A stretch of 59,119 nucleotides of DNA, taken from contig CAVAPE010000006.1 in the NCBI GenBank assembly GCA_963590405.1, positions 1 to 59,119 on the forward strand, given 5' to 3'. Shown here piece after piece: positions 41,435 through 49,338 of the stretch. The notes beneath the pieces were generated by a model. It was not told the DNA's origin and did no database searches. It worked only from the letters and a program-made list of their open reading frames with translations. Every line of letters begins with the position of its first letter. Position 1 is the first letter of the stretch. A program made the translations under genes and the position numbers. Source of the DNA: Limisoma sp963590405. Lineage in GTDB: Bacteria; Bacteroidota; Bacteroidia; Bacteroidales; Muribaculaceae.

Positions 41435-44422
41435 TTATTTCAGTGCTTTAAGTCGTTGTTCAATCATTTCCTTGATGTCGCTTTCCTTGCCCGGGTAGTT
41501 GCTCTTCAGGCTTTCGAGGTATTCGCGCGCCTGGAACGTGTCGCCCTGCTTGCTGTAGATGTCGGAGAGAAGGATAAATCCGCGCGCCATCCAGTACTGG
41601 TGCGACGTGGACGAGTCGAGCAGTTTGTTGACCACCGTCTCCGCCTTCTTGTAGTTGCCAGCGTTGTAGTAGTATGTGCCGAGGTCCACGGCAGCCTTCG
41701 AGCCGTATTCGCTCGTGATGTCGCTGTCGACAAGCGAGGTGAGGTCGGTCACGGCAGCCGACTGCTTGCCCTGCTTCATCTCAGCCACTGCGCGAGCGTA
41801 GAGCGCCTCGGAACGGGTGGCGGAGGTGATGCCGTCGGTAGAGAGCAGACGGTTGGCATATTCGAGCATCTGCGCATAGTCGGCAGTGCCCTCAGAGGCA
41901 CGGAGCAGGCCGAGCGCGGCAAGACTCTTGTTGTAGGACGACGTAGCCTTCTTGTCGAGTTTCTCGTAGCAAGTGCGAGCCTTGGCGTATTGTTTCTTGG
42001 CAATGAGCAGGTTGCCCTCCATGGCGAGTGCCGACTCGGCAAACGAGGCATCAGGCGCAAGCGAGAGCGCCTTTTCTACGTATTCCAGTGCCTCGTCGGT
42101 CTTGCCGTTCTGGTTAGCAGACTCGGCAAGATAGTAGGCAGCCTGGGCGGCGTTGTTGCCGTTGGGGTATTGCTTGAGATACTTCGCAAGGCGGTCGGTC
42201 GACCCCTTTTCGAGATATTCGTTTTCGGCAGCCTCGAAGGTGAGTTGTGCCATCTCGCTCTCGTTGATTTCATAGTTGGAGCCAGCGCTCTTCAGCAGAG
42301 CCGAAAGGTCGCTGAGGCGTCCCTCGGCAGCATAGATGCGCTTGAGGTCGTCGATTGCCACCTTCGCCTCCTCGCTCGACGGGAATTTCTTCACCAGCGA
42401 TTCGTATTGCTGGCGCGATTCCGTGGTCTTGCCCATGTTGTTGAGCAGCAGAGCCAGTTGCAACTGACCCTTGCGCGCTTCGGCGCTTTGCGGATAAGTC
42501 TTCATCAGCGTCTCGAAAGCCTTCTGCGTCTGGGCGTTCTTGCCGAGAGCCTCGTAGGCTTGCGCCTTCTCGTAGAGAGCCTTTGGCGCATATTCGGAGT
42601 TGGGGTACTTAGCCACCAACTGGTCCATCATAGTGATTTTCTCCGACTGGTTGCCCTGCAAGCCACGCATCATTGCCTGCTGGTAGATAGCATAGTCGCC
42701 GTTTGACGAGCCGACGGAGAGTGCCTTGGCGTAGTAGGACTCCGCAGTCGAGTAGTTTTTGCTATAGTAGTAGCAGTCGGCGATGCGATTGTAGGTGTCG
42801 GCCTTCAGCGATCCCGTGATGTCGGAGGCGTTGGCAGCCTTGTTGAAAGCCGACAGCGCCGTGGTGTAGTCGCGCAACTGATAACTTGCGTAGCCCAGAC
42901 CGTAGTTGCCACGGCCGTAGTTAGTGCTTGTCGAAGTCACGCTGCCCACATAGTCGCGGTAGAGCGACTGCGCTTGCTTGTAGTTAGCCTGCTTGTAGCG
43001 CGTCTCGGCGAGCCACAGTTTAGTTTCGGCAGCCACCTGACTGTCGTATTTAGCCAAATCGTTGGCGCGAGTGAGGTAACTTGCCGCCGATGAGGTGTTG
43101 CCCGATGTGAGTTCACGCATGCCCAGGCGGTAGAGCACGTTCTGCTTGGCCTTGAGCATCTTTGTGGACGGCGATTTGAGAGCCTCGATGCTCGACAGCG
43201 CACTGTCGTAGTCCTTGCTCGTCATGTAGGTGTTGATGATGTAGTCCTCCACCTGCGAAGCGTAGCGCGAATTGGGGAAATCGTTGAGGAAGTCCTGAAA
43301 CAACTTCACGCTGCTTGAGAACGGCGTGCGTCCGCCCTGGCTCTGCGCGATGGCGTAGTTGTAGAAGGCAGTTTCGCGCACCGACTGGTCGTAGGGCATC
43401 TTGTAAGCCTTCTCGAAAGCCAGCGATGCCGCGTTGAGGTTGTCGTCGTGCAGGTAAATCTGACCCATATAGAGATATGCGCTCTGCGCCAACTCGTCGT
43501 CGGCACCCGTCACGGCACCGATGTGCGCCTTGGCGTTGTCGTAGTCGCCCTTGCGGTATTCGCACACACCCAAAGCGTAGAGGGCAGAGCGTTCAGGCTC
43601 ACGGCTGCGCTCCACGTAGGTGGTGAGGTTGCTGATTGCATCGTCGAAGCGGTTGTTGTGGTAAAGACTTTCGCCCACCATGCGGTAGAGTTCCGTCTTC
43701 ATCTCCTCCGGCAGCGACTTGCCGAGCAGGTCGGAGCCACGGCTTGCAACGTCGCTGTAGTTCTCCTCCTTGAAGTCGATCTGGCAGAGATAGAACTGCG
43801 ATTCGCCGTAGAAACGGCTCTTCTTGCCGATGGCTTCAAACGCCTCCTTAGCGTCGGCGTAGTTGCCCTGCGCATAGTCGAGATACGCCAGATAGTAGGC
43901 AGAATGCTCGCTGTAGCGCTTGTCGCCCTTCAGGCGGAGGAAGTCGGCAGCGGCGCGGTTGTAGTCCTTGGTGTTGAGACGGCAGAAGCCGCGGCGGTAA
44001 ATCATGTCGGCACGCGTGTCGGCATCGAACGCATCGTTGGGGATGTTTGCCAACTCCACGAGCGCCTTGTCGAACTGGTCGGTGTAGAAATAGTAACTGC
44101 CGATGGCGTAGTGCGCCTCCAGGCGGTGGACAGATGCCGGATAGTCCTCAAGAAACTTGCGGAGCGATGCCACGCAATCGTAGTCGCAGCGCTGGAATTT
44201 AGCCATTGCTATATAGAAGTCGGCATCCTCATAGACCGACGAGGGTGCTTTCAGTCGTTTCAGTTCCGACAGTTGGTCGATGCATCCAGCATAGTTGCGG
44301 TTGTCGTACATGCGGATGCCACGCGACAGGTAGCCATCGGCGCCAGCCGAGGTTGTCGCATTTTGTGCAGCGAGCATCGAAGCCGACGCAAGGCACAAGA
44401 TAGCCAATTTTTGTCCTTTCAT
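41435..44422 (-). CDS. Large TPR-repeat exported protein
   Basis: This 995-residue protein begins with a signal peptide (MKGQKLAILCLASASMLAAQ). I chose 44422 over the ATG at 44446 because the earlier one lies before the signal and too close to the -7 box at 44444-44451. Almost the whole length is tetratricopeptide repeats (for example NPYDQAV-like AYYLAYLDYAQGNYADAKEA and GNYGLGYASYQLRDYTTALS), the kind of scaffold that mediates protein-protein contact in the periplasm. It is translated just ahead of the barrel protein. Confidence 0.88.
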   Translation of the reverse strand: MKGQKLAILCLASASMLAAQNATTSAGADGYLSRGIRMYDNRNYAGCIDQLSELKRLKAPSSVYEDADFYIAMAKFQRCDYDCVASLRKFLEDYPASVHRLEAHYAIGSYYFYTDQFDKALVELANIPNDAFDADTRADMIYRRGFCRLNTKDYNRAAADFLRLKGDKRYSEHSAYYLAYLDYAQGNYADAKEAFEAIGKKSRFYGESQFYLCQIDFKEENYSDVASRGSDLLGKSLPEEMKTELYRMVGESLYHNNRFDDAISNLTTYVERSREPERSALYALGVCEYRKGDYDNAKAHIGAVTGADDELAQSAYLYMGQIYLHDDNLNAASLAFEKAYKMPYDQSVRETAFYNYAIAQSQGGRTPFSSSVKLFQDFLNDFPNSRYASQVEDYIINTYMTSKDYDSALSSIEALKSPSTKMLKAKQNVLYRLGMRELTSGNTSSAASYLTRANDLAKYDSQVAAETKLWLAETRYKQANYKQAQSLYRDYVGSVTSTSTNYGRGNYGLGYASYQLRDYTTALSAFNKAANASDITGSLKADTYNRIADCYYYSKNYSTAESYYAKALSVGSSNGDYAIYQQAMMRGLQGNQSEKITMMDQLVAKYPNSEYAPKALYEKAQAYEALGKNAQTQKAFETLMKTYPQSAEARKGQLQLALLLNNMGKTTESRQQYESLVKKFPSSEEAKVAIDDLKRIYAAEGRLSDLSALLKSAGSNYEINESEMAQLTFEAAENEYLEKGSTDRLAKYLKQYPNGNNAAQAAYYLAESANQNGKTDEALEYVEKALSLAPDASFAESALAMEGNLLIAKKQYAKARTCYEKLDKKATSSYNKSLAALGLLRASEGTADYAQMLEYANRLLSTDGITSATRSEALYARAVAEMKQGKQSAAVTDLTSLVDSDITSEYGSKAAVDLGTYYYNAGNYKKAETVVNKLLDSSTSHQYWMARGFILLSDIYSKQGDTFQAREYLESLKSNYPGKESDIKEMIEQRLKALK

Positions 44423-44443
44423 AGTTGTATGTTTACTAACCGA

Positions 44444-44451
44444 CAAAGATA
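44444..44451 (-). promoter_or_regulatory. Candidate -7 box of the TPR-barrel operon
   Basis: TATCTTTG on the minus strand, 21 bases before the chosen TPR start and immediately after the nhaA stop codon. Confidence 0.55.
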
Positions 44452-44462
44452 TAAAAAATCAT

Positions 44463-45806
44463 CTAATCTTTTGATGCTTTGGGCAGAAAGAAGTTGAGGA
44501 GCACGATGCTGATCAGAGCCGAGATGACCGAGCCCGCAAGGATGCCCAATTTGGCGTCGGCGAGCAGGTTGGCATGGTCGCGCGGGTCGTAGGCGAGACC
44601 AGCGATGAACAGAGCCACCGTGAAGCCGATGCCGCTAAGCATACACACGCTGGCGAATGCCTTCCAGGTGCTGCCTTGCGGCATACGCACCAGTCCCGTG
44701 CGGATGGCGAGCCATGAGAATGAGAACACGCCAAGGAACTTGCCCACCACGAGACCTGCCATTACGGCGAGACACACGCCAGAGAAGAGGCTTTCGAAGC
44801 CCATGCCCTCAAACGAGATGCCGGCGTTGGCAAATGCGAAGATAGGGATGATGAGGTAGTTGACCGGGTTGTGGAGGTTATCCTCAAGGTCCTGCAACGG
44901 ACTGATTACGCGGTCGGAAGCCGACTCAATTTGCTTGAGTGTGTCGATTTGCCGGCTGGTGAGAATTTTTGCGTTGGAGTGCTTGCCCGTGATTACCCCC
45001 TGCGGAAATTCCGCCACACATTCGCGGATTTGCTCAATGGAGAGCACCACCGACGATTTCAGGGTGGCAGGGATGCAGAAGGCAAGAGCCACGCCAGCGA
45101 TGGTGGCGTGGATGCCCGAGTTGAGCACTGCGTACCAGAGGGCTATGCCGAAGCCTAAGTAGAACATCTTTGACCGCATGCCGAAGATGTTGCCAACGAT
45201 GATAATCAGCAGAAACACTGCGGCATAGAGCAAGAAGATGGTGTTGAGGTGGGCGGTGTAGCAGGTGGCAATGACGATGATGCCGCCGAGGTCGTCAGCC
45301 ACGGCGAGCGTGGCGAGAAACACCTTGAGCGACAGCGGCACGCGCTTGCCGAAAATTGAGAGTACGCCGAGCGAGAATGCGATGTCGGTGGCCATCGGAG
45401 TGGCGATGCCTCGCAGTGTGTCGGCGTCGCTTGGCGCTATCAGCCAGAACACGATTACCGGGATGAGCATACCGCCGCATGCGCCGATGATTGGCAACAT
45501 GGCTTTGCGCGGCGATGCGAGTTCGCCAACGAGGATTTCACGCTTAATTTCCAGTCCTACGGAGAGGAAGAAAACTGCCATTAAGAAGTCGTTGATTACG
45601 TCGAAGATGGTCAACACGTGCCCAGAGTGGCTGAAGAGGTTGAAACCGCCAACCGAGAGGCTGACTGGGAGATTCCAAAAGTTAAAATAAGACTGGCTCA
45701 CCGGGGAGTTGGCGAGCACGAGAGCCAAGATGGTGGCAACGATGAGCAACATACTCGATGTGACGTAGGTGCGCACCATCTTGATAAATCTAAAACTGTT
45801 TAGCAT
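44463..45806 (-). CDS. nhaA: Na+/H+ antiporter NhaA
   Basis: This 447-residue inner-membrane antiporter exports sodium in exchange for protons. It has about 12 helices; the ion-binding Asp pair lies in LAVADDLGGIIVIA (D171, D172) and ATPMATDIAFSLG is the conserved helix IV block (D141). LEIKREILVGEL and GFTVALFIAGLAY are also typical. The start MLNSFRFIKMVRTY (45806) is preferred over an upstream ATG at 45896. It has no obvious operon partner. Confidence 0.94.
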   Translation of the reverse strand: MLNSFRFIKMVRTYVTSSMLLIVATILALVLANSPVSQSYFNFWNLPVSLSVGGFNLFSHSGHVLTIFDVINDFLMAVFFLSVGLEIKREILVGELASPRKAMLPIIGACGGMLIPVIVFWLIAPSDADTLRGIATPMATDIAFSLGVLSIFGKRVPLSLKVFLATLAVADDLGGIIVIATCYTAHLNTIFLLYAAVFLLIIIVGNIFGMRSKMFYLGFGIALWYAVLNSGIHATIAGVALAFCIPATLKSSVVLSIEQIRECVAEFPQGVITGKHSNAKILTSRQIDTLKQIESASDRVISPLQDLEDNLHNPVNYLIIPIFAFANAGISFEGMGFESLFSGVCLAVMAGLVVGKFLGVFSFSWLAIRTGLVRMPQGSTWKAFASVCMLSGIGFTVALFIAGLAYDPRDHANLLADAKLGILAGSVISALISIVLLNFFLPKASKD

Positions 45807-45902
45807 GATCGTTTCTAAAACTTTGTTGAGGGGGCATCCCTGTCCCCTCGGTTTGTTAATGTGGTGCAAAAATACGGAAATAATCCGTTCCCACAAAACG
45901 CA

Positions 45903-45939
45903 CGGAGGCGGCTGCCCGTGATGCAGGTAGCCGCCTCCG
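45903..45939 (-). terminator. Hairpin after the outer-membrane barrel gene
   Basis: CGGAGGCGGCTGCC (45903-45916) pairs with GGTAGCCGCCTCCG (45926-45939), with one mismatch. On the minus strand only a TTTT follows a few bases later, so termination strength is uncertain. Confidence 0.65.
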
Positions 45940-45961
45940 ATGTATGGTGGGTTTCTATGGT

Positions 45962-46657
45962 CTAAAAGTTGTAGCCCACGGAGAATGTCCAGCCCTTGTT
46001 GCGCAGGCTGTTGCCGCCGTTGGCCACGTTGCGCAGACCGCGCTGATAACTGATGTTGAACACGTAGTGGTTGAGCACCTCTACGCCAGTGCCAAACTGC
46101 AGTCCGCAGTCGAAGCGCTTGAACTGCGAAGCATCGCTGCCGTAGTAGTCCTGCTTGCCGTCGACGTGGGTGTATTGCTTTTCGTCGCCAGCCGTGGCTG
46201 AAACCACTGTTGCTTTACTCTTGCCGCTGCTGAGGCCGAAGGTGAAGTAAGGACCTGCCTCCACGTCCCATTTCACGGCACGCGAGATGTTGAAGTGGAA
46301 GGAAGCCAACACTGGCACTGCCAGAGCGTTGCGGCGCGTGTGTCCGCTACGGGTGTAGATGTATTTGCGGGCATCGTCGAAGGAAATCCGACGGGTGTCG
46401 TAACTGCGGTTCTCGAAGAACAGTCCCGGACGGATGCTGAAGAAGTTGCGCACGTTGAGGTCGACGACGGCGCCAGTGGAGAAGCCGCGTTTCCAGATGA
46501 TGTCGTTAGGCATGCTCGTGGCGGCGCTCGACGAGGTGAGGCCGAAGCGCAGACCCACTTTCACGATGTCGGAAGGGTGGGAGGTGTCGACGAAGTCGGC
46601 TGCCCATGCCGAAACTGCGAAGCAGACGGCGGCTAAAGTAGTAATCAGTTTTTTCAT
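45962..46657 (-). CDS. Outer-membrane beta-barrel protein (PorT-like)
   Basis: This 231-residue protein has a signal peptide (KKLITTLAAVCFAVSAWA). Its beta-barrel domain has alternating strands such as VKVGLRFGLTSSSA, FFSIRPGLFFENR and FNISYQRGL, and ends in GWTFSVGYNF with a terminal Phe. It matches the outer-membrane beta-barrel/PorT-like class. The role is unknown. A small hairpin (46691-46709, TTGCCAC/GTGGCAA) lies in its upstream region. Confidence 0.82.
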   Translation of the reverse strand: MKKLITTLAAVCFAVSAWAADFVDTSHPSDIVKVGLRFGLTSSSAATSMPNDIIWKRGFSTGAVVDLNVRNFFSIRPGLFFENRSYDTRRISFDDARKYIYTRSGHTRRNALAVPVLASFHFNISRAVKWDVEAGPYFTFGLSSGKSKATVVSATAGDEKQYTHVDGKQDYYGSDASQFKRFDCGLQFGTGVEVLNHYVFNISYQRGLRNVANGGNSLRNKGWTFSVGYNF

Positions 46658-46819
46658 CTTTGCGAAGCGATTTATTGTTAAAAATCAGCATTGCCACCCT
46701 CTGTGGCAACAATAAGCAGTTGTAAAGGTATTGATTTTTCCTGAAAAACCGTCGCCGCCCCGCCCGATTTCACAATTTTTCATTCGTTTGGACTACTTGC
46801 CGCCAGCAGGGGAACACTA

Positions 46820-46904
46820 TCAGGCGGATTTTATCGATTTGTAGCGTTTGCTCAATCGTTTCAGTTCACGGTCAAACGACGGGAGTATAGATTTTATAAT
46901 TCAT
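46820..46904 (-). pseudogene. RelE/ParE-type toxin remnant, frameshifted
   Basis: An ATG at 46904 overlaps the antitoxin stop by 11 bases. It reads MNYKIYTPVV and stops. If one C is removed from the CCC run (minus strand, GGG at about 46881-46883) the frame becomes MNYKIYTPSFDRELKRLSK, then RYKSIKSA and a stop at 46820. This matches the N-terminus of RelE/ParE-type toxins. The remainder of the gene (normally about 85-90 codons) is not visible further downstream. It is therefore a broken toxin with a single-base insertion and loss of its 3' part. Confidence 0.75.
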
Positions 46905-47136
46905 CAAGAACTTCCTCTAGAGGTTTGAGTTTTAAGCGCCCTTCTTTGTATGCTTTTAGTTCCTGGAGCGACCCTTCGAAACCAGACAATATCTCTTTGT
47001 CGCTCATCGATGAATTATCGTTTGCAACATTGCTTGCAAAGAGGTTGCTGATTTTCTCCAAGAGGCTGATGTCTTTGGTGTTGAGCACCTGTCGGATGAT
47101 GTCGTTTTGTACGGCTTGCAAACTTATTGTCTTCAT
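46894..47136 (-). CDS. Antitoxin-like small protein
   Basis: This 80-residue protein begins MKTISLQAVQNDIIRQVLNTKD and has the DISLLEKISNLF and KEGRLKLKPLEEVLDEL segments seen in antitoxins paired with RelE/ParE-type toxins in Bacteroidetes. The start at 47136 is preferred over 47145 because it gives the usual MK start. The toxin partner downstream is broken (46820-46904), so this antitoxin appears orphaned. A palindrome overlapping its predicted transcription start (47159-47174) looks like an autoregulatory operator. Confidence 0.82.
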   Translation of the reverse strand: MKTISLQAVQNDIIRQVLNTKDISLLEKISNLFASNVANDNSSMSDKEILSGFEGSLQELKAYKEGRLKLKPLEEVLDEL

Positions 47137-47158
47137 ATAAAACACTATAAATGATTCT

Positions 47159-47181
47159 GCCGTAAAATTACGGCGAAATTA
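47159..47181 (-). promoter_or_regulatory. Antitoxin promoter (-7 TAATTTCG) with operator-like palindrome
   Basis: The palindrome GCCGTAA-AA-TTACGGC (47159-47174) meets TAATTTCG (47174-47181 on the minus strand), so it would cover the transcription start of the antitoxin gene. This fits the self-repression typical of antitoxins. Confidence 0.55.
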
Positions 47182-47285
47182 ATATAGCCAAATGAAGCAC
47201 TCCCAAAATCACGAGAAGCAAATTTCAGCGAGGGTTATTTCTTTAAAATAGTGGAGGGTATGGCTGAAATGTAGAAAATTACCGC

Positions 47286-47293
47286 TAATTTTG
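47286..47293 (+). promoter_or_regulatory. Candidate -7 box of tsaE
   Basis: TAATTTTG on the plus strand, 24 bases before the tsaE ATG. Confidence 0.5.
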
Positions 47294-47317
47294 CATTATT
47301 CAATCAAAGGAACTGTT

Positions 47318-47752
47318 ATGAAAACAATTGAGATAAAGTCGCTGGAGGCGTTGCCCGAGGCAGCGGCTGAATTTGCCAACGCGATGGGCGACTACACCGT
47401 CTTTGCCTTCTACGGCGAGATGGGTGCCGGCAAGACCACATTCATCAATGCCCTCTGCCGCGCTCTCGGCGTGGAGGACGACATCACCAACTCGCCGTCG
47501 TTCTCGATAATCAACGAATATCGCTCCGACACTACTGCGGAACTGATTTACCACTTCGACTGCTATCGTCTGGAGTCGATTGAGGAGGCTGAGGACATCG
47601 GTGCTGAGGACTATTTCGACTCGGGCGCCGTTTGCCTTATCGAATGGCCGGAGCGCATCGGCGACCTGCTGCCTTACGACACCGTGCGCGTCGACATCAA
47701 CGAGCAAGCCGACGGCTCACGCCTGCTCACCATGACTGAGCCTGAAGCCTGA
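47318..47752 (+). CDS. tsaE: tRNA threonylcarbamoyladenosine biosynthesis ATPase
   Basis: This 144-residue P-loop protein supports t6A37 formation on ANN-decoding tRNAs together with TsaB and TsaD. Walker A is GEMGAGKT (33-40), and NSPSFSIINEY, HFDCYRLESIEEAEDIG and LIEWPERIGD are family motifs. The start at 47318 (MKTIEIK) is preferred over an in-frame ATG at 47291, which would lie before the expected transcript start. Its TGA overlaps the next ATG by one base. Confidence 0.94.
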   Translation: MKTIEIKSLEALPEAAAEFANAMGDYTVFAFYGEMGAGKTTFINALCRALGVEDDITNSPSFSIINEYRSDTTAELIYHFDCYRLESIEEAEDIGAEDYFDSGAVCLIEWPERIGDLLPYDTVRVDINEQADGSRLLTMTEPEA

Positions 47753-47988
47753 TGGGAGGCGACAGTCAGGTGGGGATTGCGGTCATCACCGTGGTCTTCG
47801 CGTTTTCGGGCATTCTTGCCATTTTGGCATCGTTGATGAACTGGGACTGGTTTTTCAACACACGCAATGCGCGTATGCTCGTGGGACGCTGCTCGCGGCG
47901 CACCGCGCGGGTGGTTTATTTCGTCATCGGACTGCTCATCCTTGCCATGGTGGCAGCCATCCATCTGCGTCTGGCTGGACGCATCTGA
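47752..47988 (+). CDS. Small membrane protein, Imm17-like
   Basis: This 78-residue protein has two hydrophobic helices (about 8-29 and 53-73) separated by FFNTRNARMLVGRCSRRTARVVY. The pattern resembles the immunity-17 family of small membrane proteins often found after tsaE in Bacteroidales. No toxin gene lies nearby, so an immunity function is doubtful. It is translationally coupled to tsaE by a one-base overlap (TGATG). Confidence 0.6.
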   Translation: MGGDSQVGIAVITVVFAFSGILAILASLMNWDWFFNTRNARMLVGRCSRRTARVVYFVIGLLILAMVAAIHLRLAGRI

Positions 47989-48006
47989 CCCTCTTGGCAC
48001 AGAAAT

Positions 48007-48021
48007 TGCTGCATTGCAGCA
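48007..48021. promoter_or_regulatory. Operator-like palindrome upstream of the COG0523 gene
   Basis: TGCTGCA-T-TGCAGCA is a perfect 7-bp inverted repeat around one base, 35 bases before the GTPase start. Metal-chaperone GTPases are often controlled by Zur-type regulators that bind such palindromes. No -7 box is clear here. Confidence 0.4.
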
Positions 48022-48055
48022 TCGGAAAATTAACTGAAAAAGGAGATATATTGTC

Positions 48056-49240
48056 ATGTCTACAAAGAAAGAAATCCCCGTTTTGCTGCTCACTGGCTAC
48101 CTCGGCAGCGGCAAGACAACACTTCTTAACCACATTCTGACCAACGAACGCGGCATCAAGTTTGCCGTAATTGTCAACGATATAGGCGAGGTCAACATCG
48201 ATGCCGACCTCATCCAGAAAGGCGGTATTGTCGGCTCTAAGGACGACAGCCTTGTGGCGCTCCAGAACGGTTGCATCTGCTGCACGCTGAAGATGGACCT
48301 CGTGGAGCAGATCTACGACCTGATGAAAAGTCAGCGTTTCGACTACATCGTGATTGAAGCCAGCGGCGTGTGCGAGCCGGCTCCGATTGCGCAGACCATC
48401 TGCTCAATACCGCGCCTCGGCGAAGAGTACCGCAAATACGGCATCGCGCGCCTCGACAGCATCGTTACGGTGGTCGACGCCCTGCGCATGAAGGACGAGT
48501 TTGGCGGCGGCGACAGCCTCACACGCAAGAATATCGGCGAAGAGGACATCGAAAACCTTATCATCCAACAAATTGAGTTCTGCAACATAATTCTTCTCAA
48601 CAAGGCTTCTATGGTTACTCCCGAGGAGTTGAAACGCCTCAAGGCCATCATCCGCACATTGCAGCCCGGAGCAAAAATCATCGAGTGCGACTATGCGAAG
48701 GTCGACCTCGACGAACTCATCAACACTGGTTTGTTCAACTTCGAGCGCGTGGCAACATCTGCCGCGTGGATTCGCGAGATTGAGCGCCCTGGCGACGAGA
48801 TAGAGGAGGAAGAAGAGCATCACCATCATCACGACCACCACCATCACCACCACGAAGGTGGCGAAACAGAGGAATACGGCATCGGCACATACGTCTACTA
48901 TCGCCGTCCGGCATTCGACATCCACAAGTTCGACCGCTTTATGGCAACGAAATGGCCGAAGAATGTGATTCGCGCCAAAGGAGTGTGCTACTTTGCCCAC
49001 AACCGCGACATGTCGTTCCTCTTCGAGCAGGCAGGCAGTCAAAAGACGCTCACCGAGTCGGGACTTTGGTATGCTACGGCGCCAGAGGACGAACTCGCCG
49101 AGATGATGAAGCGCGAGCCGGGATTGGTGCGCGACTGGGACGAGAAATACGGCGACCGCATGCAGAAACTCGTGTTCATCGGTCAGCATCTCGACAAGGA
49201 GCAACTCGCCCACGACCTCGACGAATGCCTTGAGGACTAA
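48056..49240 (+). CDS. COG0523 (CobW/G3E) metal-handling GTPase
   Basis: This 394-residue G3E GTPase has Walker A GYLGSGKT (14-21), the metal-binding GCICC motif (C73-x-C75-C76), LNKASMV (G4) and a C-terminal CobW domain (YYRRPAFDIHKFDRFM onwards). A His/Asp/Glu-rich insert at about 250-272 (EEEEHHHHHDHHHHHHEGG) probably binds zinc or another transition metal. By family it supplies metal to client proteins, often under zinc shortage. It is not part of an obvious B12 cluster. Confidence 0.9.
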   Translation: MSTKKEIPVLLLTGYLGSGKTTLLNHILTNERGIKFAVIVNDIGEVNIDADLIQKGGIVGSKDDSLVALQNGCICCTLKMDLVEQIYDLMKSQRFDYIVIEASGVCEPAPIAQTICSIPRLGEEYRKYGIARLDSIVTVVDALRMKDEFGGGDSLTRKNIGEEDIENLIIQQIEFCNIILLNKASMVTPEELKRLKAIIRTLQPGAKIIECDYAKVDLDELINTGLFNFERVATSAAWIREIERPGDEIEEEEEHHHHHDHHHHHHEGGETEEYGIGTYVYYRRPAFDIHKFDRFMATKWPKNVIRAKGVCYFAHNRDMSFLFEQAGSQKTLTESGLWYATAPEDELAEMMKREPGLVRDWDEKYGDRMQKLVFIGQHLDKEQLAHDLDECLED

Positions 49241-49301
49241 CCGCCACGGGCTTTGTGTTGCAATTTTTGGACACAAGTGGCAGAAAATCGCAGTTTTTGG
49301 T

Positions 49302-49309
49302 TAAATTTG
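49302..49309 (+). promoter_or_regulatory. Candidate -7 box of speA
   Basis: TAAATTTG on the plus strand, 29 bases before the speA start. Confidence 0.55.
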
Positions 49310-49338
49310 CAAACTAATTTTACTAAAGAACTGAGATA

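Noticed and set aside
46691..46709. A riboswitch before the outer-membrane barrel gene
   Set aside because: A single 7-bp hairpin is visible; there is no conserved aptamer-like structure or expression platform.
47752..47988. An immunity gene marking a polymorphic toxin locus
   Set aside because: No toxin, Rhs or T6SS gene lies nearby and it is coupled to tsaE.
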